Positions 25,303-36,982 of a stretch of DNA of 64,000 nt are shown here, in pieces (within the stretch, counting starts at the first letter, position 1; every line of letters begins with the position of its first letter). The notes below the pieces were generated by a model. The model did not search any database, was not told the origin of the DNA, and saw nothing but the letters and a program-made list of their open reading frames with translations. The translations under genes and the position numbers were made by a program. Location of the stretch: NCBI GenBank assembly GCA_030737875.1, contig CM060912.1:460106310-460170309 (forward strand). Direction: 5' to 3'. The stretch is from Allium sativum (taxonomy: Eukaryota; Streptophyta; Magnoliopsida; Asparagales; Amaryllidaceae).

Positions 25303-26235
25303 ATGAGCCGATATGTTAGAGGTACCGGTAGAGGGGCCAATAATGGGAATGCTGCTGACATGAGGACGATGTTTACTGACCTCATGAGAGAGATGCTTAG
25401 GGATGTGCAGAGGGCAGCTCCCAATGGTGGAAATGGTGGTGGTCCAATAGTGCAGGCGCCGAGAGTCGACTTCGCCAAGCTGAATAAGGATTATACTAGC
25501 CTTGGTGGGAAGCCGTTCCACGGAACGGAGTTGACTACAGATGTTCAGGATTAGTTGGATAGTTGCGAACGTATCTTCGAGGATTTGGGTATCGAGGATG
25601 CGATGAAGAGAAAGCTAGTGTCCCGTCAGCTGCAAAGGCGGGCAATGAATTGGTGGAATGTTATAAATGCAGCTACTCCCGAAGATCAGATTACTTGGGA
25701 GCAGTTTAAGGTTCGCTTTAGCGAGAAGTTCATTCCAGGTGCTCAGAAGTCAGTGTTGTTTAAGAAATTCTTGGAGCTCAAGCAGAATTGCAGAGCTGTC
25801 TCGGAGTATATTGCTGAATTCGATACTTTGTCGAAGTATGGGTTATCTCTTATTGATACTGCCGAGAAGAAGAATGAGAAATTCATAACTGGTTTGGATC
25901 AGTACTTAGGGGAAAGGCTTATTAACCACATCGATGAGACGTTTGAATCGATTGTAGGGAAAGCATTGAGATCAGAAAGTCTCTACCCTAAGCCGAAGAC
26001 TGAGGTTGCATCTGCAGAAGAGCCAAAGCTACAATCAAGTGGTGGAGCCAAGGGTGGTTCCCAGAATAAGAGAAAGCAGAGCCAGACTAAGGATGGCCAG
26101 AAGAAAAAGAATAAGCAAGATGTTGAGTGCTTCAGCTGTGGTAAGAAGGGCCATTATGCTAGCAATTGTCGGGCCAAGCCAGCGGATAGGAAGTGATTCA
26201 ACTGTAGCCAAATGGGACATCACAAGGACAAGTGT
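25303..26235 (+). pseudogene. gag: gag of Gypsy B (capsid domain and two zinc knuckles), two in-frame stops
   Basis: Gag forms the retrotransposon particle and packages its RNA. The frame is open upstream to 25240; I take the Met at 25303 because Arg/Gly-rich Gag N-termini are usual. A capsid-like core with WWNVINA and TWEQFKVRFSEKFIP lies at about 25645-25735, and a Lys-rich linker follows. The first CCHC knuckle (CX2CX4HX4C) is at 26128-26169. The second would run from 26194 to 26235, but its first Cys codon is TGA (26194-26196). Another stop, TAG at 25552-25554, sits where related Gags have Trp. Gag, protease and the rest of pol share one frame, so this was a single polyprotein. Confidence 0.93.
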
Positions 26236-28674
26236 CCACAACCCCCCAAAGAAAAGCAAATGGTGAAAGCATATGCCCTTAATGCTATTCCTTCTTCGTC
26301 GAATGCCCCAACCGCGGCGGAGAAGGGAAAGAATGTCGTCATTCAAGGTATGCTTTCTGTTTATGATGTTCCTGTTAGAGTTTTGTTTGATACCGGAGCT
26401 TCCATTTCTTTCATATCTAGTGACCTGGTAGATATGTTGGGATTGGAGCTCGAGATTGTCGATAGACCTTTAGTAGTGACGAACCCAATTGGTGGTTTGA
26501 CTAGCCTTAGCATGATTTGTCGTAATGTGGTCTTATCGAGTCATAGATGCATGTTTGTTTATGATTGCTTTGTTTTGGGCTTTACTGGGTTTGGCATTAT
26601 TTTGGAAGTAGATTGGCTCCAAAGATACGAGGTGGTGGTAGACTGTGAGGGCTTTTTGGTGACAGCTAGAGCGGATGATGGGCGGAGGATAGTGTTTGGT
26701 GGTCTACCCAGTGAGGGGGTATTGGCTAGTTTTCTAAACTCCCTAAACATTCCGCATAGTGAGTTGTCAGGTTTGCCCATGGTTGGCCAGTATCCGGATG
26801 TTTTCGAGGAAGTGACCGGGCTTCCACCACATCGAGAGATTGAGTTCCGTATTGATTTGGTAAAAGATGCCAGACCTATAGTGATGTCACTTCGTCGTAT
26901 GGCACTAAGGGAGCAGCGAGAGCTCGAGGTGCAAGTCAGCGATCTTTTGAAGAAGGGATTTATCAGAAGGAGTGTTTCTGAATGGGGAGCACCAGTTGTG
27001 TTTGCTACCAAGGCGGATGGTTCCCTTCGTTTGTGTGTAGACTACCGCGAGTTGAATAAAGTGACGAGGAAGAACAAGTATCCTCTATCGTGGATAGATG
27101 ATTTGTTCGATCAGTTGAGTGGCGCGAGAGTATTTTCTCAGTTGGATCTCGCGACAGGTTTTCATCAGCTTAGAGTGGAAGCTGAGAGCATAGCTAAAAC
27201 GACATTTCGAACGCCGTCTGGATTTTATGAGTGGTTGGTCATGCCATTCGGGCTGACCAATGCCCCATCATATTTTGTGGATCTTATGAATAGGGTATTC
27301 AGAGATCAGTTGAATAAGTTTGTCCTTGTGTTCATCGATGATATTTTGGTCTATTCGAGGACAGAGGAAGAACACAAGGAACATTTAAGAATAGTGATGG
27401 AGGTGTTGAGAAAACACCAATTGAAAGCAAAGTTTTCTAAGTGTCACTTCTGGAGGAGAGAAGTGAGGTTCTTGGGTCATGTTGTTTCCGAGAATGGTAT
27501 TGCCGTGGACCTGGCGAAGGTGGCTACGGTACAGGATTGGCCCACGCCCAAGAATGCAACAGATGTAAGAAGTTTCTTGGGATTAGCTGGATATTATCGT
27601 AAGTTTATCCAAGGTTTCTCCAAGATAGCAGCACCATTGACCCAGTTGACCAAGAAGAATCAAGATTTTGTCTGGCATGAAAGGTGCGAGAATGCATTCA
27701 AGAGTCTAAAAGACAGGTTGACATGTGCACCAGTGTTAGTCATTCCTAAGGGGAATGAAGAGATGACGGTATACACGGATGCCTGTGGTACCAAACTGGG
27801 TGCTGTATTGATGCAAGATGGTAGGGTTGCAGCTTATGCAAGTCGGCAATTGAAACCGCATGAGAAGAAGTATCCTACCCATGATTTGGAACTGGCAGCG
27901 ATTGTGTTCGCATTAAAGATGTGGAGACACTATCTCTTGGGAGAAAGATTTGAGCTGTTTACAGATCATAAGTCGTTGAAGTATCTCTTCTCTCAGAAAG
28001 ATCTGAATCTCCGTCAGCAGAGATGGTTAGAGTTCTTAGCTTCCTATGATTTCGACATCGCATATACACCGGGAAAGGGCAATGCGGTGGCTGATGCATT
28101 GATTAGAAGACATGCCAGTTTAGGGGCTATGTTTCTTGAATGGAAGCAACTGGAGTACATCGCTGGGTATGATTTCAGACCAAAGTGCGAATTAGATCCA
28201 GAAATGTTAGCAAGTTTGACGATCAGACCCGCTTTGATTGAGCGGATCGGCTCTAGTCAGAGGGACGATCCTAACCTATTGGAAATCATCTCCAAGTTAG
28301 AGATGGGTATCGATGAGGAGAAGAACAAGTATGGGCTTGATCGAGAGGGATGGCTTAGAAAGAATGGAAAGCTTGTTGTGCCCAATGTCAATGGTTTGAG
28401 AGATGAAGTGCTTAGAGAATGTCATCACTCAAAACTGACTATACACCCCGGTGGTAATAAGATGTATCGAGATATGAGACAAACTTACTACTGGGAAGGA
28501 ATGAAAAGAGACGTTGGGAAGTTTATATCCAAATGCATGAATTGCCAGCTAGTTAAAGCCGAGCAAAGGAAGTCTAGTGGGTTGTTGCAACCATTAGAAA
28601 TTCCCGAATGGAAATGGGAGCAAGTCTCGATGGATTTCATCGGACTAGGTCGGGATATGATAGCATTTGGGTAA
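26212..28674 (+). pseudogene. pol: pol of Gypsy B: protease, reverse transcriptase, RNase H, integrase N-terminus
   Basis: An 820-codon open stretch. The aspartic protease has the motif FDTGAS (Asp at nt 26389). The RT has the polymerase motif FIDD at 27331-27342 with LPFG-type neighbours (MPFGLTNAP). The RNase H has TDACG (Asp codon 27778-27780) and TDHKSL. The integrase zinc finger has its His pair near 28424 and CMNC near 28535. The first integrase catalytic Asp is in MDFI near 28633. The frame is lost just after this, near 28640: a small deletion of about 8 bases compared with relatives moves the rest of integrase to the third frame, and the old frame ends at TAA 28672-28674. The domain order RT-RNaseH-integrase is that of Gypsy elements. 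Confidence 0.95.
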
Positions 28675-29288
28675 TTGTGGATCGATTGACTAAAAGTGCA
28701 AGATTTATACCAGTCAAATCGACCAGAACGGTAGCTAAGTTAGCAGAATTGTATATGAAGTGGGTAGTGAGATTTCATGGAGTACCTAAAAGCATTGTGA
28801 GTGACCGAGACCCGTTGTTCACTAGTGGGTTTTGGAAGAGCTTACAAGAGGCTCTAGGGTAAGATCTACATCTCAATACCACATATCATCCCCAGACCGA
28901 CGGTCAGACGGAGAGGGTAAATCGTATATTGGAAGACCTCCTGAGAGCTTGTGTACTGGATTTTGGTGGATCATGGGATGACCATTTGCATCTAGTAGAG
29001 TTTGCATATAATAATAGCTACCAATCCAGTATCGGTATGGCTCCGTTTGAAGCTTTGTACGGAAGACCGTGCAACTCACCATTATGTTGGATAGAGACTG
29101 GCGAGAAGTTTATGCTTGGACCAGATGTGGTGAGGGAAACTTCAGATAAGATCAAGATCATTCAACAACGAATGAAAGCTGCCCAAGATAGGCAGAAGAG
29201 TTATGCTGATAAGAGGAGAATAGACTTAAAATTCTCCGTTGGTGACTTGGTGTTTGTCAAGATTTCTCTGTTGAAGAGCGTGATATGA
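28608..29288 (+). pseudogene. pol: Integrase core and C-terminal part of Gypsy B, shifted frame with stops
   Basis: After the frameshift the integrase continues in the third frame with [15 protein letters not shown], the second catalytic Asp in IVSDRDP, and the third catalytic residue Glu (28911-28913) in YHPQTDGQTER. These make the DDE triad that joins cDNA to chromosomal DNA. A TAA at 28860-28862 breaks it just before the Glu segment, and a TGA at 29286-29288 lies where relatives have Arg before FGRRGKLAPRF. The part before about 28640 is out of frame and not real coding sequence. Confidence 0.92.
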
Positions 29289-29663
29289 TTTGGCAGGAGA
29301 GGCAAGTTGGCACCAAGATTTGTTGGCCCATTCCCTGTTCTTGAACTAGTCGGGAATTTGGCATATAGAGTTGACTTACCAGAGAAGATGGCGGGAGTTC
29401 ACAATGTATTTCATGTTTCACAACTAAAGAAGTTCGTTCACGACCCAGATATGACTATTTCACCTGATCAGTTAGAGGACTTCGAAGTAGAACCCGAGGC
29501 AGTTGGGAACCGCAAGCCGACCCGTATTGTCGAGCACGATACGAAGCAAGTTTGAAGGAAGGCGGTGAGACTAGTCAAGGTTCAGTGGGGCGAGGACGAG
29601 AATGATTGCACTTGGGAGACAGAGGAGAACATTAGGAAGACATATCCAGAACTCTTTGCCTAG
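29289..29663 (+). pseudogene. pol: Integrase tail and chromodomain of Gypsy B
   Basis: The GPFPVLELVGNLAYRVDLP and HNVFHVSQLKKF segments are the conserved integrase C-terminal region of chromoviruses. From about 29510 a chromodomain-like tail follows with VKVQWGE and CTWETEENIRKTYPELF, ending at TAG 29661-29663. Chromodomains of this group are thought to steer insertion to heterochromatin. A TGA at 29553-29555 interrupts the protein where relatives have Arg. Confidence 0.9.
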
Positions 29664-29807
29664 TAAGATTTTGACTTCGATTTAGTTTTCCGCATGCTAG
29701 GATAGGCTTGTTTGCTTGTTTTGCATGTTTGATTGTTGTATGTGGCTGTTAGGCATGCAAAATCTTTGTATGTTTTGGATTAAGGAATTTCGGGGACGAA
29801 ATTTCTT

Positions 29808-29820
29808 AAGGGGGGGAGAG
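29808..29820 (+). promoter_or_regulatory. Polypurine tract of Gypsy B
   Basis: AAGGGGGGGAGAG directly precedes the 3' LTR start at 29821. Confidence 0.95.
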
Positions 29821-32400
29821 TGTAACGACCCGTATTCTACGCATCATAGGATCGTAGAATATTTCTTTCTTTCACATACGAAGTCGTATGGTCATGTAAC
29901 TTTGGGAGACGACTATTGGGGTCATTTCCCATGTTCATGATTTTTCCCGATTTTTAAATGACCATTTTACCACTAGTTGGTACTGTTTTGGCCATAACTT
30001 TTGACTGGAAAGGAATTTTGACCTAAAACCACTTTCATTAGCTCCGGATGATGGTTTACAATTCCGTAGAGTGGTTACATTAGCCAAACGGACTCACCGT
30101 TTGGGAGATATGGCTGAAACAAGTTTCAGAGGGTGAAGAACAGCTTAATTGGGCTTAACCGGGTAATTAGCAGCTAGGCCCAAAGGGGATTTCGGGATTT
30201 GAGATGTATAGGGGCTGATTAGGGTTAGAAAACATTTCTTTCAGCCGCCACTTTCATTCTTGGAACTCTAGCAATGGCCTCCAACACCCAAATCACCTTC
30301 TAATCACTCTCTAATCGAGTTTTGGCTTAATCTACATCAAATTAAGGAGAGAAAACACGAAAGCAAGGTTGGAGTTGCTGTTAGACATCAGTATTCACCC
30401 AAATCAGCGAGGTTTCAGTTCAGGGAATTTTATTTGTGGCCAAGGTGAGTGATTAGCATTGTTTTGACACTAATTACAGTTAATTAAGGGTAATTAGTGA
30501 AGATTAGCGAATTTACACACTAATAAATTCTGGAAAAATATCTATAAATTCGAAAATAATATTTTATGCCTCTGGTAGAAATTTGGTTTAATTTGATTAA
30601 GTTTTGTTAACCCTATGATTAGTTTTGTTTAAACATGCTTAAGGGGAAATATGGGGTTTTGGGTATATTTGATCCATTTTGACATCTAAATTCATCGTTT
30701 TGGTGTTTGTGGTTAGTTTGTTATGTTGCTATGACTGTTTGGGATGAATTTTGATTGATAAGTATAGTTAGATTTGTCGAAAACGTCGTCGAATGGCGTA
30801 AACAAGTTGCTGGAAAAAGTTGCAGAAAGTTGTGCAGGGTTTCGGATCGGATCGGGTATGGGATCGGATCGGGTAGGGAGCTGGGCAAGGAATCCGACCC
30901 GAACTGGAATCTGGCACAAATAAGTTTAGCAATAAGGAAGGCCACTGCTTCGAGTTGGAGTTGGACAGAGGATCTGATCGGAGCCATGGAGCAGGATCGG
31001 ATCGGAGTAGGCCAGGGAGCGAGATCGGATCGGAGGGGGCAAGCGAGGGGGATCGGATCGGAGCTATGGAGCAGGATCAGATCGGAGTAGGCTAAGGAGC
31101 GAGATCGGGTCGGAGCAGGCAAGCTGGAGCAGGAGGGACGAACCGAACCGAATGGAGCGTGACACCCGAACCGAGCCGACGTCTGAAGGGGAAGGATCAC
31201 CGAACCGAACCGCACGCAAGAATACACCATGGAGCATTGCACCGAACCGAACCGTGTTATACTCATATATCCGAACCGAATCGAATTCAGGACCACTTCT
31301 ATGCGACGACTCTTTTGAAGACCAACTCCAATTCGATCAAAACCCAAGATGCAAAGGAAGCCAAATGAGGAGCTTTGACTCAGGATCCAGCTGGGAACCA
31401 ATGAGTGGGCTTCATGATTGGGCTTTGCTGCGGGACGTGTGCCAAGGGGCTATCGATGTCTATGACTTTGGATCACTATGTATGGGAGGTACGTGCACGG
31501 ATTCAGGGCCACAGTGGCCTAGGTACGACTAAAGGGCTATAAACCAATGAAGTGGGGTCATTTGTAAAGATTTGGTCATGACTCCATGTGGTAAGCTTGG
31601 TAGTAGCAGTAGTTGTACAAGTTGAACTCCGTCACTACTTCGATGGGTCTAGTGATTGACAGTGGTGGACATCGTACGTTTTACGCACTGAGTGAGAGAT
31701 GTGAGGATGGTTGCTATGGATGAATTGTTTGCCACCACTATGACAAGCACACCCCACCCCCGTATTCTTTACACTATTTATTATGGCACCTTAGAGTATT
31801 GTACGGTATGTGGTACTAACTCTTTGGTTGCAGGTCCAGGTTCAGGTATGGTTTAGTATACCTGTTATTGTTCTGTTTAGATGCTTATCGCTCATACCAG
31901 GCTTTATGTCTGACCCATAGTTTTATGTCTCTTCATATTACTCTGGGTGCTCACACGAGTAGACTAGAGACAGGTTAGCTGGTGATGCACTGGTGGATGA
32001 TCCGGAGACGAGCAGGAGGCTTCCACGTAATATATATATATAGTATTCTCCCTGTGTTGTTGAAGATCACTGCTTGGGCATTAGTAGTGCATCTTCTACT
32101 TTAAGCTTTCTTTTGTTTTAGAGACAGTAAATTTGGAAAGTTGTAATAAGCTGTACTTGGATTTCCGCTGCTCTGATGATGATGTTGATTTTAGTTATCA
32201 GCTTATGCACTGTCTCACCTGTTTTATGTCAAGTATGTTATTATTATTATATTTTACTCCATGCGCTGTGAGACATTCTACAGGTTCCTCGTCAGTTAAT
32301 TCCCTTCTTTCCTTTTCTTGACGACCGTTCTGTGCTAGTCGGGCATGTGTACAGCGCACTTTCGGAGGAAATGCAGGCTGGTGCGGGGCGGCCCGTTACA
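29821..32400 (+). repeat. 3' LTR of Gypsy B (2580 bp)
   Basis: Begins TGTAACGACCCG and ends GGCGGCCCGTTACA, followed by the TSD TGCGC. It differs from the 5' LTR by about 50 substitutions and a few 1-2 bp gaps. Confidence 0.97.
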
Positions 32401-32405
32401 TGCGC

Positions 32406-34677
32406 AATATGCTGAAGTGTATGTGAATGAGGAGCAAGAGCTTATGGAATACTAGCTTTAAGTGTCTGTCATGTATATATTTTTATGTTTTTTAGATAAA
32501 GATAAATAGTTTTATCTTTTTTAGAAAATGAAGAACAACTTGCAATAATGATCTAAATCATATTGTGTAATACAATACAAGTAAAATTGGGATCATTGAA
32601 GAAGCCGTAGCAGGGAAGGTCTTACGGATAGAGGGACTGACTCCAGAACTGCTGAAAATGTATATATATTTATCTTTTTTAGATAAAGATAATTGTATTT
32701 ATCTTTTTGTAAAAGGACACTTGTTATCTCAACATATTTTTTGCAAATTGCATAAAGATTGTATATTACCATTATCATAAATAACAAAGATAAATCTTAA
32801 TATATACACAAAAAATTAACATTTTGATTCTTTAACCAACAAATAAAAGTAATTAACTTTTCAAACAAATGATAAAATCATTTAACTTTTTAATTATAAG
32901 ATTGTAGACAGATTTCTTTAATATGAATTGGAAAATAAATTAACAGCTCCTATGCTAAATTCACATCAAACTAAGCTAGTAAATTTAACCATAAAAACCA
33001 ACAACTAGTCTTAAGATACATTATACAGTCTTAAGTTAACTAATGTTTAGCAATATTTTATTTGATGTGTTTTATCTTTTTATTCAAGTTGCGGTACACT
33101 CTTCTTTATTCTAAGAAGTTGATACCATTTTGTTATTCATATCACATGTACACAATGTTTTTAAGTTGTCAGACTATTGTTGTTCTTAATCTCTGATGTA
33201 ACTAGTGGTTGCAAAATGAAACTAAATTATACACAAAAGAAAGGCATAATCATAACTTAATGTCAACTTTTCAGATGCAACCTGTGTTTGTACTTGTGGA
33301 AAAAAAATCCGTATGTTTATTTATTGATATTGTATTGACTGGTGCAATAGTATATTGGCATACAAGCTAACAAGAAATGTGGTTTCGAATCAAACAATAT
33401 CCATATAAAAGATAAACATATATATCTTTTTTTATTCAAAGACATTATTCAAAGACATAAACATATTGTCAATTTAAATCTAATTAAGAATTCAAAATAA
33501 AGAAATTTGAGAAAGATAAATACATTTATCTTTTCATTAATATCCCACATTTTTTTCTCATTAGCAAGCCTAAAGATTCCAAACAGCTTCAAAAGACTAG
33601 ATCAAAAGCAAAGAATGCACACAACAAAAACATGACAGATTTAGAATTGAAGCCAATAATTCTCAAGCCAATTAATCTTCCGTGAAATAAAAATTAGATT
33701 TAATTTTAACGGTATAAATGAATACATCATCTTAGACTGTTGCATATTCTTTTACATTGCATTAAATTCTAATGTGCCATATATACAGATGTACATTCTT
33801 GTCGTTGTAGAACTTCCACAGAAGAGATGGTTAAAAGCTTTCGTTCAGTGCCATCCCTTTTTTTCTCTAGTCAAATATCACAAAACCTGCACAAGCAAAA
33901 GAAGAAACTATAATAAGACATCCTAAAAGATAATTACGGAAGTTATATGTTTATTATTTCAAAAAGATAAATACAATTTTCTTTTTGTAGAAGTTATGTT
34001 TTTTTCATGCAATATAATATACAAGTTTTATCATTTAGTAAAAGATAATTACAACTATAGCGTTCACAATGTCATTCAGAAATTTTAGCAACAACTTTAT
34101 CTGCACGAATGGAGTTCACATGTAACCAAAGAAAAGAAAAAGAGAGCAAAATTTTGCAATTCCATGTGCCAGAAAACTTTTCGAATTCTAGTGAACACAC
34201 AGATATAAATCAACCAAGATAAAAATGATATTATATTCAAGAGTTGATTCACTTGCAGGAGCATATAAAAGTAATTATACAATTCACGTAACTTACAAAA
34301 ATTGAAGTCAATTTGAATCGAACTGAAGGAAGAGGCAACATACTCTAACCTTAAAGAGAATCACATGGGGCACCCTTTTTTTGATACAAATCATTCAGAG
34401 CTCACCAAGTTTTTTTTGCCGTGAAGAATTGCCATTTTATTTCAGATCTTTCATGAATTGAAATAGCCATTTTACTTAAGCATTCATTTCAGATCTGACA
34501 TGAACCTCACTTCAACACCTTTACGCCTTCCTGCATTGGTCACACACTCGAGGCCAATCCTTCTTGAAAAGACTGCTTGAGAAGATCGCCTTAGAAAATT
34601 AAGTGAAAACCGATTTTAGTTGAGAGGAACTAATTGCGTTCGATTTGAGAAAATTGAAAGCAAATGTGATTTGAGAA
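32406..34677. other. Mutator-like element body, right of Gypsy B; no gene seen
   Basis: AT-rich DNA with repeated AAAGATAAA...TTTATCTTT hairpins, for example near 32497-32525, 32672-32715, 33408-33432, 33513-33535 and 33958-33988. This is the same signature as left of Gypsy B. The last ~250 bp resemble the sequence inside the left TIR only weakly. Confidence 0.6.
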
Positions 34678-34774
34678 CAGAACGATCGATTTTGTCCTGC
34701 AAACTAATTGTTTTAAACCCGCGTCCTTAAAACAAATTGGACTGGACTAGTAAGCCCTTCACGCAAATTTCCAC
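34678..34774 (-). repeat. Right terminal inverted repeat of the Mutator-like element
   Basis: Inverted relative of 17355-17452; it ends CGCAAATTTCCAC and is followed by the TSD ATTATTATA (34775-34783). Confidence 0.75.
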
Positions 34775-34783
34775 ATTATTATA

Positions 34784-35397
34784 TATATAATTTTTTTTTG
34801 AAAAATAGAGAGTTAAGCGAGAATATCTTAGCATAACTTAATCTGAAAGATCTAAAATGTTATCTCAAGTACTCTAAATCATCCACTCTTTTAATCGAAG
34901 ATTACAATTTAGAAAACACCTCATAATCATCACCTACGAATCTCCCTATATACCAGTTACACCAGAATTGCTCATAATTCAAACTTTTCTTTTGTTATCC
35001 ATTAAGAAAGTAAATTTCCAAACATTTTAATTGTACGATCAAAATCATACGTTTACTTCATCGTGCCAATTTAAAAGTAAATTAAAATGCATTTTTTCGA
35101 AATTTTTTGAATGAATAAAGAAAGAAAGAAAAATGAATGCAAAACCAAAATAAATTTGAGTTAATCAAAAACCAAAATAAATATGAAACTCCCTCATACT
35201 TGATTTTGACTGTGTCCCCACAGTCAACCAAGTAAAAGGAGAAAAGGAAATGATTTTTTTTTTAAAATATGACCTATATTTACAAGAAATAATTATTATT
35301 TACACTATATCAGAAAATATATAGACAAGAAATAAATGAAACGGTCTTCTAAAGACCAATTCATTTGTCTCTTCAAATATGAGAGACACAGCTTGTG
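34784..35397. other. Element D internal DNA, no gene seen
   Basis: AT-rich, non-coding sequence between the Mutator-like element and a LINE-derived fragment. I see no motif to assign. Confidence 0.5.
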
Positions 35398-36036
35398 ATG
35401 TATGGGTTTGGAGACATAAGGGGATTTCTCTATCAAATCTACATATAACTGTGTTTGTGAAAAAGGTGATCTATATGTATGGGATAAATTTATTTGGAGC
35501 AAATCTAACATCCCCAAATGGCATTCACAACATATAAAGCAAGTAAAAGGAGATTGCCAACTAAAGATAGACTTAACCGATGGAACATAATTAATAATAC
35601 CAATTGTGTTTTGTGTGATAAATCAGAAGAATCCCATCCTCATTTATTTTTTGTGTGTAGCTACTCTAACCAAATTGCAACAAGATGTTTTCAGAAGCAT
35701 GGCAAGAAATTAAGAGACAATAACATGAATCGCTTACTGGAATACCTGGTGGACCAATGGCGAGCAAAAAACATAGAATCTAACCTATATAGCTCCGTAT
35801 TCACAACTATGATTTGGTGGATTTGGAAAGTAAGGAATCGTCGATTGTTCAAGTCGAAGGCAAGAACATTCGAAGAAGTCAGCAATTTGATTTTGCATGA
35901 TGTTGAAGTAAAACTGAAGAGTAGGAGAAGAAGACATACCTTAATCCAGGGTAGCAGTATAGTTGATTGTGCGGTCGAATATCACGGGGAAATGCATGAT
36001 CAAATCAATAGAACAGAACGCCTCCATTCACCATAA
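35398..36036 (+). pseudogene. LINE (L1-type) ORF2 3' end with zinc-binding domain (zf-RVT), frameshifted
   Basis: The last part of a non-LTR reverse transcriptase protein. VWDKFIWSKSNIPK (35477-35518, one frame) passes by a 1-base shift near 35515 into a 172-codon ORF starting at 35518 with ASKRRLPTKDRLNRW, then CVLCDKSEESHPHLFFVCSYS. The Cys-x2-Cys and His/Cys spacing and the RLPTKDRL block are the signature of the plant LINE zinc-binding tail. After it come WWIWKVRNRRLF and a basic C-terminus ending at TAA 36034-36036. The RT domain itself is absent and no poly(A) tail or TSD was seen, so this is a fragment, either inserted in D or carried by it. Confidence 0.8.
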
Positions 36037-36294
36037 GCATAATTAGGGCAAGATTTGAGTTAAAGTGTAATTTCCTTTTTTTGTGAGCTTGCTGCGTTGT
36101 CGAATTGTTAATGTAGCATTCGAAGTGGGTTGTAAATATAGGCTGTACATTTTGGGCTACGAATTGGGCCGAAATAAAATTATACCAAATTTCAAAATGA
36201 AAATAAAAATGAGTAACACAGCTTAAGCATGAAAAATCAATTCGTAAAATACTTCGAAGATGAGTGTTGATTTGGAAAAACGAATGTCGTTTCA

Positions 36295-36666
36295 TTAAAA
36301 ATCAAATAAGTTGGTTTGTTTTTTATGGTTATTGGGGGTAGATTGAATAAATGGTTGAAATTCATGTATAATTTCACCAATTTGAATTTCAAATTTATCA
36401 TTGAAAATTTGTTTAAAAATATTGATTTCAAAATCCAAATGGTGATTCAAATCTACTATTACACAATTCAGCCCGTCTTCGAAAAGACCAAGAAATCCAT
36501 GTTCATCAAATTCGTCTTCCTTTGAATTATTCACAACTTCATTGCATATATAATTTTCAAAGTTTAAAGTTGTTATTTTCAAAATTTCAAAATCAAAACA
36601 AGGAAGATCGAATTTTGAATTTGTTTTCAAAGTCTCAAAAGAATTGAAATCCAAATCAATTACCAT
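36295..36666 (-). CDS. Unrecognised Asn/Phe/Glu-rich ORF in element D
   Basis: A 123-codon minus-strand ORF, acidic and rich in Asn, Phe, Ile and Asp (for example NSKEDEFDEHGFLGLFEDGL). It has no known motif, signal peptide or membrane segment. It lies on the coding strand of element D, downstream (on the minus strand) of the related-looking ORF at 36983-37375. The DNA is full of TTCAAA/TTTGAAA words, so the composition may reflect simple-sequence bias and not a protein. It could be a remnant of a lineage-specific protein of D; function unknown. Confidence 0.3.
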   Translation of the reverse strand: MVIDLDFNSFETLKTNSKFDLPCFDFEILKITTLNFENYICNEVVNNSKEDEFDEHGFLGLFEDGLNCVIVDLNHHLDFEINIFKQIFNDKFEIQIGEIIHEFQPFIQSTPNNHKKQTNLFDF

Positions 36667-36982
36667 GTTTTCAACAACTTCATTAGGATTGTCATTTTCA
36701 ATTTCAAAAGTCGTTATTTGAAAATCATCGATTTTGGTTAAAGATGGATTATTATTTGACTCGTTACACGTTGAAACTTGATTTTGTTGTTTACGTTATT
36801 TCAAGTAGGTTTCAAATAATAAATCCTTGTGATTATCGAAAATTTCGTTTATTTGCTCAACAATATCAAATATACAATTATTTATACGAGAATTTTTAAT
36901 TTGAAATTGTTGAGAACAAAAATTTTCATTTGCATCACAATTAAAATTATTCTTATTGCCGAAATGATTTAGAAAGTTGTTC

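Larger units (their letters stand above)
22526..32400 (+). mobile_element. Tekay/Del-type chromovirus (Gypsy) 'B', full length but inactivated
   Basis: A complete 9875-bp element: LTR 22526-25102, tRNA-Met primer site, gag-pol 25303-29663 in a linear gag-protease-RT-RNase H-integrase-chromodomain order, polypurine tract 29808-29820, LTR 29821-32400. Perfect TSDs TGCGC lie at 22521-22525 and 32401-32405. A hand comparison of the LTRs gives about 50 substitutions in 2.58 kb (about 2 percent), so this is the youngest large insertion here. The long LTR, tRNA-Met primer and C-terminal chromodomain point to the Tekay (Del) lineage. At least five stop codons and one frameshift break the polyprotein. 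Confidence 0.97.
17355..34774. mobile_element. Mutator-like (MULE) DNA transposon, non-autonomous, with Gypsy B inside
   Basis: Both ends carry a related terminal inverted repeat of about 95 bp. Left: AGTGAAATTTGCCACCAGGG ... TTTGCAGGACAAAA ... ATCG. Right, reversed: GTGGAAATTTGCG ... TTTGCAGGACAAAA ... ATCG. A 9-bp duplication ATTATTATA flanks it (17346-17354 and 34775-34783), the TSD length of Mutator-like elements. Without Gypsy B and its TSD the element is about 7.5 kb. No transposase ORF was found. The body holds a ~200-bp tandem array and many AAAGATA...TATCTTT palindromes on both sides of Gypsy B, which supports both flanks being one element. The TSD is AT-rich, so the TIR match is the stronger evidence. 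Confidence 0.75.

Noticed and set aside
26559..27011. 150-codon minus-strand ORF opposite the protease-RT region of B
   Set aside because: Shadow of the strongly supported plus-strand pol frame; no motif.
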